A DNA stretch of 64,000 nucleotides from Vicinamibacterales bacterium (lineage in GTDB: Bacteria > Acidobacteriota > Vicinamibacteria > Vicinamibacterales > UBA2999), in the NCBI GenBank assembly GCA_041659285.1, contig JBAZYO010000004.1, forward strand, positions 62,001-126,000, written 5' to 3'. Made by a program: the position numbers and the translations under genes. This document shows, piece by piece, positions 44,362-52,354 of the stretch. The first letter of the stretch is position 1; every line of letters starts with the position of its first letter. The notes under the pieces were generated by a model. It saw only the letters and a program-made list of their open reading frames with translations. It was not told where the DNA came from and searched no databases.

Positions 44362-45325
44362 GATGTACTTCGCGAATTTCTCGGGAGCCACGTTGCCGCC
44401 GGTGACGATCGCGACCACCTTGCCGGCCGGGTGACCGAGGCCGAGCGCGACCGCCGCTGTCGTGATGGCGCCGCTTGGTTCGGACGATGCGGGCGTTCTT
44501 GAACAGCCAACCCACCGCGGAGGCGATGTCGGCGTCGCTGACGGTGACGACTTCGTCGACGTACTTCTGGATGTGCGTGAACGTGATGTCGCCGGGCCGC
44601 AGGTTCATCAAGCCGTCGGCGATGCTGGCCGACGAAGGCAGCGTGACCGGGTGACCCGCCTCCAGCGACCGCGACACCTTTGGCGCGCCGGCCGGCTCCA
44701 CGGCCACGATGCGGACCGACGGCTTCGACAGCTTGACGGCCGCGGCCACGCCCGACACCAGCCCGCCGCCCCCGGCGGGCACGAAGATGGTGCCGGCGTC
44801 AGGGCATTGCTCGAGAATCTCGAGCCCCGTCGTCCCCTGGCCGATGATGATCTGCTTGTGATCGAACGGCGGCACCATGGTGAGGCCGCGCTCGCGCGCT
44901 TCTTTCTCGGCCCGCGCCTGGCGATCCAGCGACGTCGTGCCTTCCATGATCACTTCGGCGCCGTAGCTCTTGCAGCCCTCGACCTTCACGGCGGGCGCCG
45001 TGGTCGGCATCACAATCACGGCCGGCGCGCCGAGCGTCCTCGCCGCCAGCGCCACGGCTTGCCCATGGTTGCCGGAGGAATACGTGATGACGCCGCGCCG
45101 CAACTGCTCCGGCGACAGCTGCGCGATCATGTTGAAGGCGCCGCGGATCTTGAAGGCGCCCATGGGCTGAAGGTTTTCAGCCTTCAGCCAGAGTGCCTGA
45201 GGTGCCTGGGGTGCCAAGGGTGCCAACGCTGGCCACGGCACCTCGAGCAGGGGCGTATAGACGGCGGCGGATTTGATGCGCTCACGGGCGGCGCGAATTT
45301 CGTCGAGCGTAACGAGAGGTTCCAT
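44353..45325 (-). pseudogene. Threonine dehydratase/serine racemase-like PLP enzyme with C-terminal frameshift
   Basis: A fold-type II PLP enzyme. MEPLVTLDEIRAARERIKSA opens it, MGAFKIRGAFNM holds the PLP lysine, TYSSGNHGQAVALAARTLGA contacts the phosphate, and PAGGGGLVSGVAAAVK is the glycine loop. After NARIV (about 44484) the frame shifts by one base. The current frame ends in Arg-rich nonsense. The +1-corrected frame reads EPSGAITTAAVALGLGHPAG, then VAIVTGGNVAPEKFAKYIGV and a stop at 44353-44355, exactly as expected for the family. Either one base was lost in the genome or the assembly has an error. Bases 45191-45228 are a GGTGCC minisatellite read as WPALAPLAPQAPQA. Without frame correction the enzyme lacks its last segment. 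Confidence 0.85.
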
Positions 45326-45335
45326 GATTCTCCCA

Positions 45336-45366
45336 GGCGGAACTGAAGTTCCGCCCTTCTGGCACT
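45336..45366. repeat. REP-like palindrome GGCGGAACT-GA-AGTTCCGCC with CTTCTGGCAC tail
   Basis: Perfect 9-bp arms at 45336-45344 and 45347-45355, then CTTCTGGCAC. A second copy of the tail follows at about 45380-45394. The same arms and tail occur inside the flavoprotein gene at 56630-56662. Confidence 0.85.
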
Positions 45367-45392
45367 ACGAGCCTACATTGGCCCTTCTGGCA

Positions 45393-47027
45393 CTACTTGC
45401 GGACGTGGGCGAACTGGTCGCCGTCGTTGTACTTCGGCATCTCCGCCTGCGCGGCAACGCGCCAGCCGAGCTGCGCCAGCGCCCGCAGGTCCTCGACGCC
45501 GCCGCTGAAATCCCACGACGGGTCGTACTGGTCGCTCGGCTGGTGGTAGTCCTTGCCGTTGTACTCCTCCTGCTTCTTGAGGAGCGCCGCCCCGTTCGGG
45601 CCGGTGAATTCCCTCGGCTCACTCAGCGACAGGGCCGGCACGCCCGCCTTCGCAAACGGGAAATGGTCGGAGCGGAAGAAGTAGCCGCGTTCGGGATGCG
45701 AATCGCCGCCGAGGGCGCGGCCGCGCTCCTTCAGGATCGCCTCCACCATGGGCCCGAGCGTGGACCGATCCGAGCCGAGCTGGATCATGTCCCTGGCCGG
45801 CCCGAGATAATTCACGCCGTCGACGTTGATGTTGGCGGCCACCGTGCCCATGGGCATCGGCGGGTTGGCGGCGAAGTAGCCGGAGCCGAGCAGACCGGAC
45901 TCCTCCGCCGTGACGAAGACGAAGTAGATCGATCGCGCCGGCTTCTGCGACGTCTTGGTGAACGCCTTCGCAATCTCGAGCAGCCCGGCGCAGCCTGAGG
46001 CGTTGTCGTAGGCGCCGTTGTAGATGCGATCCGCGTCCGGCGCATCGGCCGGCAACGGCGCGCGGGTGCCGAAGTGATCCCAGTGGGCGGTGTAGACCAC
46101 CGACTGCGCGGGGTTGGTCCCCTTCAACACGCCGATCACGTTCGGCGCGGTCTTGCGCGACGACCGCTGCATCAAGGTGGCGGCTGCTTTGGTGTTGAGC
46201 GTCATCGCCTTGAAGCCGCGCTTGCTGGCCGTCACGCGCATGGCGTCGAGGTCACGCCCGCCACGGCGCGCCAGGTCCTTGGCCGCGGCGTTGGTGATCC
46301 AGCCCTTGATGCCCAGCGCCGGCGCTCCCGGCTGGGGCGGCAGCGAGTACTGCGTCCCGCTCCAGGACGACTGCACCACCTGCCAGGGATAGGTCGCCGA
46401 TTCGTCGGTGTGGATGAGCAGCGCGCCGGCGGCGCCCTGGCGCGCGGCCTCCTCGAACTTGTAGGTCCAGCGGCCGTAGTAGGTCAGCGCGGGGCCGCCG
46501 AACAGCGTGGGCTCATCGGCGGGCGCGGGCGGATCGTTGACCATGATCATCACCCACTTGTTCTTCACGTTGACGCCGGCGTAGTCGTTCCAGTTGAGCT
46601 CCGGCGCGTTGATGCCGTAGCCCACGAACACGACCTCGCCCTGCACCTGCACGCGCGGCTTCTCGACGCCCGAGAACGCCACCACGTCGGTGTAATAGCG
46701 ATAGGTGTTCCCCGGAACGCTGAGCACGAAGTTGCGCTCGACGACCGACTCGACGATCGGCACCTGCTGGAAGAAGGTGCCGTCGGCGGCGCCCGGCTCG
46801 AGACCGAGCGCGGCCATCTGCGTGGCCAGGTATTCCGTGGCCTTCGCGCCGCCGGGCGTGGCCGGGGCGCGGCCGCCGAACTCGTCTGACGCCAGCGTCT
46901 TGATGTGCGCAGTCAGCGAGTCAACGGTGATTTCGTTTTCGGCCGGGGTCGGAGGGGGTGGAGGCGGCGCCGGCTGAGTGCAGCCGGCGGCCAGGACCAG
47001 AAGGGCGGCGAACGTCAGGGATCGCAT
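45393..47027 (-). CDS. M28 family metallopeptidase, lipoprotein, with PA domain
   Basis: A 544-residue protein. The lipobox is FAALLVLAAGCTQP, then a proline run. The PA-type insert spans about 130-260 (VVFVGYGINAPELNWNDYAG). The M28 zinc site is VVYTAHWDHFG, YNGAYDNASGCAGLLEIAKA, TAEESGLLGSGYF and FFRSDHFPFAKAGVPALSLS, with the late His in DYHQPSDQYDPSWD. It should be an extracytoplasmic aminopeptidase or carboxypeptidase. Start ATG 47027. It sits between the dehydratase and the epimerase on the same strand. Confidence 0.94.
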   Translation of the reverse strand: MRSLTFAALLVLAAGCTQPAPPPPPPTPAENEITVDSLTAHIKTLASDEFGGRAPATPGGAKATEYLATQMAALGLEPGAADGTFFQQVPIVESVVERNFVLSVPGNTYRYYTDVVAFSGVEKPRVQVQGEVVFVGYGINAPELNWNDYAGVNVKNKWVMIMVNDPPAPADEPTLFGGPALTYYGRWTYKFEEAARQGAAGALLIHTDESATYPWQVVQSSWSGTQYSLPPQPGAPALGIKGWITNAAAKDLARRGGRDLDAMRVTASKRGFKAMTLNTKAAATLMQRSSRKTAPNVIGVLKGTNPAQSVVYTAHWDHFGTRAPLPADAPDADRIYNGAYDNASGCAGLLEIAKAFTKTSQKPARSIYFVFVTAEESGLLGSGYFAANPPMPMGTVAANINVDGVNYLGPARDMIQLGSDRSTLGPMVEAILKERGRALGGDSHPERGYFFRSDHFPFAKAGVPALSLSEPREFTGPNGAALLKKQEEYNGKDYHQPSDQYDPSWDFSGGVEDLRALAQLGWRVAAQAEMPKYNDGDQFAHVRK

Positions 47028-47051
47028 GCCCCTCAGTTTATTCCTTATTGG

Positions 47052-47975
47052 TTAATCGTTCTTCTCGCGCTGCGCGTTGCGGAACTCCTCGACCAGCCGG
47101 GCCACGCTGTTGGCCACGCCGGGCAGGCTCGGCGCCCATCCCAGGGCGCGGGCCTTCGGGCTGCGGACCTTCTGATCCAGGGCCAGCGCGTCGGCGTAGG
47201 TGCCGAACTTCTTGCGCGCCTCGGCCATCGGCATGTAGCGGATGTCGGGGCGCTGCGGCACCTGGCCGGCAATCGCCTCGACGATGTCGCTGACCCGCTC
47301 GTCGGCCTCGTCGTTCGCGTGGAAGATGCCGGTGGCCGTCGGCGACTCGAGGATGCGCACGAAGAGGTCGCCCAGATCGTGGTCGTAGACGCACGGCCAC
47401 CGGTTCTTGCCCGGGCCGACCACGCGAATGATCCCGTTCAACGCGTCCTTGATCAGGTCCGATACAATCCCGCGGCCGCCGCCATACACGATGCCGGGCC
47501 GGATCACGACCGGCCGCAGGCCGGACGCGGCGGCGGCCAGCACGAGCTCTTCATGGGCCGGACGCCACGCCACGTGCGGGGGCGGGTCGAGCGGCGCGTC
47601 TTCGTCCGCCGCCCGCGCGGTACGGCCCAGCACCCAGATTCCGGACGTGTAGAGGAACGCCCTCGGCTTGCCGTCGGTGGCCAGCGCGTCACGCTGCGCC
47701 GTCAGCATGGTCTCGATCGCCTGCCGGTCGAGCTGCACGCCGCGCGGCGAATATTCGTACGCGGTGTGCACCACCGCGTCCGCGGCCTTGAGCAGCGGCA
47801 CGTACATTTTCGGCAGCCCCAGCTCGGCGATCACTGGCGTGGCGCCTTTGGCGCGCAGTCGTTCGGCTTTTTCCGGATCGCGCGCGATCGCGGTGACCTG
47901 GTGCCCCCCCTTTAACATCGCGTCGAGTACAGCCGACCCGATGTATCCGGTGGCGCCCGTCAAGAATATCTGCAT
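47052..47975 (-). CDS. NAD(P)-dependent epimerase/dehydratase-like SDR
   Basis: About 307 residues. The extended-SDR Rossmann motif is MQIFLTGATGYIGSAVLDAM. Later blocks are ADAVVHTAYEYSPRGVQLDR, AFLYTSGIWVLG and VVIRPGIVYGGGRGIVSDLI. The catalytic YxxxK is not evident at the usual spot, which suits an atypical SDR. The substrate is unknown and sugar specificity is not implied. ATG 47975 follows GGGGAG and begins exactly at the nucleotide-binding strand. It is divergent from the ligase gene at 48048. Confidence 0.88.
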   Translation of the reverse strand: MQIFLTGATGYIGSAVLDAMLKGGHQVTAIARDPEKAERLRAKGATPVIAELGLPKMYVPLLKAADAVVHTAYEYSPRGVQLDRQAIETMLTAQRDALATDGKPRAFLYTSGIWVLGRTARAADEDAPLDPPPHVAWRPAHEELVLAAAASGLRPVVIRPGIVYGGGRGIVSDLIKDALNGIIRVVGPGKNRWPCVYDHDLGDLFVRILESPTATGIFHANDEADERVSDIVEAIAGQVPQRPDIRYMPMAEARKKFGTYADALALDQKVRSPKARALGWAPSLPGVANSVARLVEEFRNAQREKND

Positions 47976-48047
47976 CAACTCCCCGAAATGGACAGAGGGG
48001 TATTGTAGTCGACCGGGATAACAGACGTTAGAATTCGACATTCTCGC

Positions 48048-50540
48048 GTGATCACGCTCATCGACGTCTTCCGCTCACTCGAGACCCACCGCGGGGAATT
48101 CCTCGTCTACGACGATGGCTACCGGGTGCGGCGGCATTCGTACGCGGAGGTGACCGCCGCCTCGCGCGGATTTGCCGCGCGCTTGTCAAATCACGGCATC
48201 GGCAAAGGCGACAAGGTCCTGATCTGGGGGGAGAACCGTCCCGAGTGGATCGTGGCGTACTGGGGCATCCAGTTGATCGGCGCCATCGCCGTGCCGATCG
48301 ACTACCGGTCGTCACCGGAATTCGCCGCGCGCATCCGCGACATCGTCAATGCACGCCTGGTCCTCGCTGGTGATGACGTGGAGCCGGGGCCGATGTTGGC
48401 ATGGCGGCTCGCCGGCATCGACTGGAGTGCCGACGGCCCCATGCCCGCCGTGACGATCGACCGCGACGACGTCGCGCAAATCGTGTTCACCTCGGGCGCG
48501 ACCGCCGAGCCGAAGGGCGTGCTCGTTCGCCACCGCAATATCCTGGCGAACACCAATCCAGTGGCGAGGGAAATCGATAAGTACAAGAGGTACGCGTGGC
48601 CGTTCCTGCCGCTTCGCTTCCTGAACCTGCTGCCCCTCAGCCACATGTTCGGGCAATCGATGGCCACCTTCATCCCGCCGCTCATCGACGGCACCGTCGG
48701 GTTCATGCGCAGCTACAACCCGCACGACATCGCGCGCCGCGTGAAGGACTGGCGCATTTCGGTGATCGTCTGCGTGCCCAAGATCCTCGAGGTGCTGCAG
48801 GACCACGCCATCCGCCTGGACCCGGCGGCCGCCAGTCCCCCGGGCGGGCTGTCGATCCCCGCGCGGTGGTGGCGCTACCGGCGCATCCACGGCACGTTCG
48901 GCCTGAAGTTCTGGGGGTTCATCGTCGGCGCCGCCCCGCTCTCCCCCGTGCTCGAGGACTACTGGAAGCGCCTCGGGTTCGTCGTCATCCAGGGATACGG
49001 CCTCACGGAAACCGCGCCGATCGTCACGTTGAACAACCCCTTCAGGACCAATACCGGCTCGGTCGGGACACCGATTGCCGGCGTCGAAGTGAAGATCGCC
49101 GCCGACGGGGAGATCCTGGTGCGGGGCGAAAATGTCACGACCGGCTACTACCAACCGGGAGCCGGCGATCGAACGCAGGACGCCGAGGGGTGGCTGCACA
49201 CGGGGGATATCGGGGAGCTCGACGCCCAAGGACGCCTGTTCATCCGCGGGCGCAAGAAGGAGATGATCGTCACGCCCGAAGGGCTCAACGTCTTTCCCGA
49301 TGACGTGGAGCGCGGATTGAACGAAGTGCCTGGCGTCGTCGAATCCGCCGTGGTCGGAACCAGGACCGCAGATGGCACAGATTACTCAGAACGGGTCCAC
49401 GCCGTCCTTGTTCTCTCTCCCGGAATCGATGCTGAAACCGTCGTTCAACTGTCAAACGCCAAACTGGCCGATCACCAGCGCATCCGCAGCTTCTCGGTGT
49501 GGACCGATGGCCAGCTGCCGCGGACCGAGGGCACGAAGAAGCTCAAGCGCGCGGCGATCAGGCAGTGGGTGCAGAGCGGGGCGAAGCCGGCGGCGGCGAC
49601 GACGGATGATCCGCTGAAGGCGCTGCTGTCGAAGTTCGCCGGCGCGCGAACGATGAGCGGCGACACCTCGATCGAAGGCCTGGGCCTGAGCTCGCTCGAA
49701 CGCGTCGAGTTGATGGTGGCGCTCGAGGATCAATTCCAGACGCGCATCGACGAGACCCTGTTTGCCGGCGCGAAAACCCTGGACGACCTGCGGGCCGTGG
49801 TGAAGGCCGCACCGGAGCAGGCCGAGGTTCCCGAGCCCGTGGACTTCCCGTCGTGGAACCGGACCTGGCCCGTGCGGTGGATCCGGCGCGTCTGCCAGTT
49901 CACGTGGCTGCTGCCGCTGACCCGCGCCTTCGCGTGGGCGCGCGTGGAGGGCCTGGAACATCTCGAGGGCATCCATGGGCCGGTCGTCTTCGCGGCGAAT
50001 CACCAGAGCCACATGGACGTACCGGTGATCCTGTCGGTGCTGCCCGGCGCGTGGCGCGCGCGCATTGCGCCGGCCATGGCGAAGGAGTTTTTCAAGGCGC
50101 ACTTCTTCCCGGCGGAGCACACGTGGCGGCAGGTGCTGACCAACCGGGCGAACTACTACCTGGCGGCGTTCTTCTTCAATACGTTCCCGCTGCCGCAGCG
50201 TGAGGCGGGCGCGCGGCAGACGCTGCGCTACATCGGCGAGGTGACCGGCGACGGGTATTCGGTGCTGATCTTCCCCGAGGGCGCCCGCACCGAGTCAGGC
50301 GAGATCAAGGCGTTTCGGGGCGGCATCGGCATGATTGGGGCGCGGCTGGATCTGCCGGTGGTGCCGGTGCGCCTCGACGGCGTGGACCGGGTGCTCCACA
50401 CAAGCTGGAAAATGGCCAGGCCGGGCCGGGTTTCGGTGACCTTCGGAAAGCCCTTGCGGCTGGCCGGAGACGACTACGCGGCCCTGGCGCGGCAGGTGGA
50501 GCAGGCGGTACGCGATTTGCCTATCAAGGGCGGCGCGTGA
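48048..50540 (+). CDS. Acyl-CoA/ACP ligase fused to acyl carrier domain and glycerophospholipid acyltransferase
   Basis: An 830-residue protein with three modules. Residues about 1-480 are an AMP-binding adenylation domain: IVFTSGATAEPKGVLVRHRN, GYGLTETAPIVTLNNPF, WLHTGDIGELDAQGRLFIRG and a KKLKR end. About 500-575 is a carrier domain whose phosphopantetheine Ser is in IEGLGLSSLERVELMVALED. About 600-830 is a PlsC-type acyltransferase: FAANHQSHMDVPVILSV (NHx4D) and LIFPEGARTESGEIKAFRGG. One polypeptide can thus activate a fatty acid, hold it and transfer it to a lipid, like Aas but with a built-in carrier domain. Start: GTG 48048. The short RTADGTDYSER stretch at about 49370 matches the CGCAGATTACG repeat. 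Confidence 0.92.
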   Translation: MITLIDVFRSLETHRGEFLVYDDGYRVRRHSYAEVTAASRGFAARLSNHGIGKGDKVLIWGENRPEWIVAYWGIQLIGAIAVPIDYRSSPEFAARIRDIVNARLVLAGDDVEPGPMLAWRLAGIDWSADGPMPAVTIDRDDVAQIVFTSGATAEPKGVLVRHRNILANTNPVAREIDKYKRYAWPFLPLRFLNLLPLSHMFGQSMATFIPPLIDGTVGFMRSYNPHDIARRVKDWRISVIVCVPKILEVLQDHAIRLDPAAASPPGGLSIPARWWRYRRIHGTFGLKFWGFIVGAAPLSPVLEDYWKRLGFVVIQGYGLTETAPIVTLNNPFRTNTGSVGTPIAGVEVKIAADGEILVRGENVTTGYYQPGAGDRTQDAEGWLHTGDIGELDAQGRLFIRGRKKEMIVTPEGLNVFPDDVERGLNEVPGVVESAVVGTRTADGTDYSERVHAVLVLSPGIDAETVVQLSNAKLADHQRIRSFSVWTDGQLPRTEGTKKLKRAAIRQWVQSGAKPAAATTDDPLKALLSKFAGARTMSGDTSIEGLGLSSLERVELMVALEDQFQTRIDETLFAGAKTLDDLRAVVKAAPEQAEVPEPVDFPSWNRTWPVRWIRRVCQFTWLLPLTRAFAWARVEGLEHLEGIHGPVVFAANHQSHMDVPVILSVLPGAWRARIAPAMAKEFFKAHFFPAEHTWRQVLTNRANYYLAAFFFNTFPLPQREAGARQTLRYIGEVTGDGYSVLIFPEGARTESGEIKAFRGGIGMIGARLDLPVVPVRLDGVDRVLHTSWKMARPGRVSVTFGKPLRLAGDDYAALARQVEQAVRDLPIKGGA

Positions 50541-50594
50541 CACAATCCGTGGGTTGGGACTGTTCCCGACCGCGGAGCCGATTACTGGACCTGA

Positions 50595-50813
50595 ATGAGC
50601 AAAGACGATCTGATTGACATGCAAGGCACGGTGGTCGCCGTGCACAGCGGCGGTCTTTACCGCGTGCAGGTGGACGCCGGCCACGAAGTGCTGGCGCAGC
50701 TGAGTGGTCGGATGCGGCGTTTCCGTATCAAGGTGGTTCCTGGCGACCGCGTGACGGTTGGCATCTCCCCTTACGACCCGCAACGCGGCATCATCACCTT
50801 CCGCGCCCGCTAG
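50595..50813 (+). CDS. infA: Translation initiation factor IF-1
   Basis: A 72-residue S1/OB-fold protein of standard length. MSKDDLIDMQGTVVAVHSGG, then LYRVQVDAGHEVLAQLSGRM and RRFRIKVVPGDRVTVGISPY, DPQRGIITFRAR, is unmistakable IF-1. It binds the ribosomal A site during initiation. Here it stands apart from ribosomal protein genes and precedes a DEAD-box helicase, an arrangement that may reflect joint cold or growth control. Confidence 0.97.
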   Translation: MSKDDLIDMQGTVVAVHSGGLYRVQVDAGHEVLAQLSGRMRRFRIKVVPGDRVTVGISPYDPQRGIITFRAR

Positions 50814-50832
50814 GGCGCAAGTTCGAGAAGAC

Positions 50833-52113
50833 TTGAGTCCAAATTCCGCTTCACCTCGTAGGCCCGGCCGGCGCCGGTCCGGTGGTGGTGGAGGCCGTGG
50901 CGGACGCCGCGGCTCATCCAGCACCCCAAGCTTCCGCCCGGCCGCTCCGCTGCCCGACCTGCCCTGGATCATCGTTGACGCCGACGCCGCCCCGGTGCCG
51001 TACGACTCGCTGGGTTTCGACCCGCGCCTGGAGGCCGGCTTCAGGACGCTGGGCTTCGATGGCACGCGGCCGGTGCAGGGCGCGGTGATTCCGCTCGCGC
51101 TCGACGGCCACGACGTGATTGCCTGCGCCGAGACCGGCACCGGCAAGACGCTGGCGTTCGCGGCGCCGATCCTCGAACTGCTGCTCACCGAACAGCCCGG
51201 CTACGGCGACCCCGCGCGCGAGGCATTCACGCGCGCGCTGATCCTCGCGCCAACGCGCGAGCTCGCCGTGCAGATTGAAGATTCGCTGGTCGGCCTGACG
51301 TATCACACGCCGGTGACCACGGCGCCGGTGTTCGGCGGCGTCGAGATGGGGCCGCAGGAACGCGCGCTGCAAGCCGGCGTCGACATCATCGTCGCCACGC
51401 CCGGCCGGCTGATGGATCACATGCGGCACAGCACGACGGACCTGGTCCGCGTGCAGTTCCTCGTGCTGGACGAGGCCGACCGCATGATGGACATGGGCTT
51501 CTGGCCCGACGTCCAGAAGATTATGTCGGCGCTGCCTCCGGATCGGCAGACGCTGCTGTTCTCCGCCACGCTGCCGGGTGAAATCCAGCGGATGGCGACC
51601 GAGATGCTGCGCTCGCCGAAGTACGTGCAGGTGGGCAAGCAGGGCGGGGCGGCGCGGACCATCGATCACCAGATGGTGCAGGTCGAGAGCGGCGCCAAGA
51701 TCGACTGGCTCGCCAACTTCGCCAAGCGCGACGCCGACGGCCCGGTGCTGGTGTTCGTGCGCACCAAGATTGGCGCCGACCGCGTGGCCCGGCACCTGGT
51801 GGCGAAGAGCATTCGCGCGGCGGCGCTGCACGCGGACCGCTCGCAGCAGGAACGGTTGTCGGCGGTCGAAGGCTTCCGCTCGGGCAAGCACCCCGTGCTG
51901 GTGGCCACCGACATCGCCGCGCGCGGCCTCGACATCGAGGGCATCGCCCACGTCATCAATTTCGAAGTGCCGGATTCGCCCGACACCTACGTCCATCGCG
52001 TGGGCCGCACGGGCCGTTCGGGCGCCTCCGGACACGCGGTGACGCTGGTATCGCCGAACGAGCAGCGCAATTGGAGCGCTGTGGAGGCTGCCATTGGAAT
52101 CCGGGCCCGATAA
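50833..52113 (+). CDS. DEAD-box ATP-dependent RNA helicase
   Basis: About 426 residues. After a basic Gly/Arg/Ser-rich head (PGRRRSGGGG, GRGGRRGS), the helicase motifs run: Q-region FRTLGFDGTRPVQGAVIPLA, Walker A ACAETGTGKTLAF, PTRELAVQ, TPGRLMDH, VLDEADRMMDMGF, SATLPGEI, then in domain 2 FVRTKIGADRVARHL, VATDIAARGLDIEGIAHV and HRVGRTGRSG. The C-terminal extension is nearly absent. It unwinds structured RNA in ribosome assembly or decay. No ATG fits; TTG 50833 (frame open to a TTG at 50758) is the best start. It overlaps the next small gene by 20 bp. Confidence 0.93.
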   Translation: MSPNSASPRRPGRRRSGGGGGRGGRRGSSSTPSFRPAAPLPDLPWIIVDADAAPVPYDSLGFDPRLEAGFRTLGFDGTRPVQGAVIPLALDGHDVIACAETGTGKTLAFAAPILELLLTEQPGYGDPAREAFTRALILAPTRELAVQIEDSLVGLTYHTPVTTAPVFGGVEMGPQERALQAGVDIIVATPGRLMDHMRHSTTDLVRVQFLVLDEADRMMDMGFWPDVQKIMSALPPDRQTLLFSATLPGEIQRMATEMLRSPKYVQVGKQGGAARTIDHQMVQVESGAKIDWLANFAKRDADGPVLVFVRTKIGADRVARHLVAKSIRAAALHADRSQQERLSAVEGFRSGKHPVLVATDIAARGLDIEGIAHVINFEVPDSPDTYVHRVGRTGRSGASGHAVTLVSPNEQRNWSAVEAAIGIRAR

Positions 52114-52345
52114 ATCGCCCGCCGTCCTGCGGTTCCTGTCGTGCCGGTGGCGCAAGCCCGCCGAAGATGGGGTTCCGGATCACTGCACGCATCGCGACGT
52201 GCTGCCGATGGCCGGCAAGGAAGGCTTCAGCGCCGACTCGTGGTGCGCCGACTGCGCGCTCTACAAGGCGAAGCGCACGCCGCGGAAGCGTGAAGAGCCA
52301 GAGGCGCCGTCGCAACAGCAAGACGACTGGCGCTACCGCTACTAG
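52094..52345 (+). CDS. Small Cys-rich protein overlapping the helicase end
   Basis: An 83-residue protein, not recognised. Four cysteines and several histidines suggest a metal site: SCRWRKPAEDGVPDHCTHRD, then FSADSWCADCALYKAKRTPR. The rest is basic with a Q/D-rich tail. Start TTG 52094 lies inside the helicase gene (20-bp overlap), which suggests translational coupling. Composition is protein-like beyond the overlap. Could be a zinc-ribbon adaptor of RNA metabolism. Confidence 0.65.
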   Translation: MESGPDKSPAVLRFLSCRWRKPAEDGVPDHCTHRDVLPMAGKEGFSADSWCADCALYKAKRTPRKREEPEAPSQQQDDWRYRY

Positions 52346-52354
52346 CGCGCGACC

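Noticed and set aside
44091..44502. Plus-strand frames opposite the Xre antitoxin and dehydratase end
   Set aside because: Arg/Ala/Pro-rich shadows without domain signal; the minus strand explains the region.
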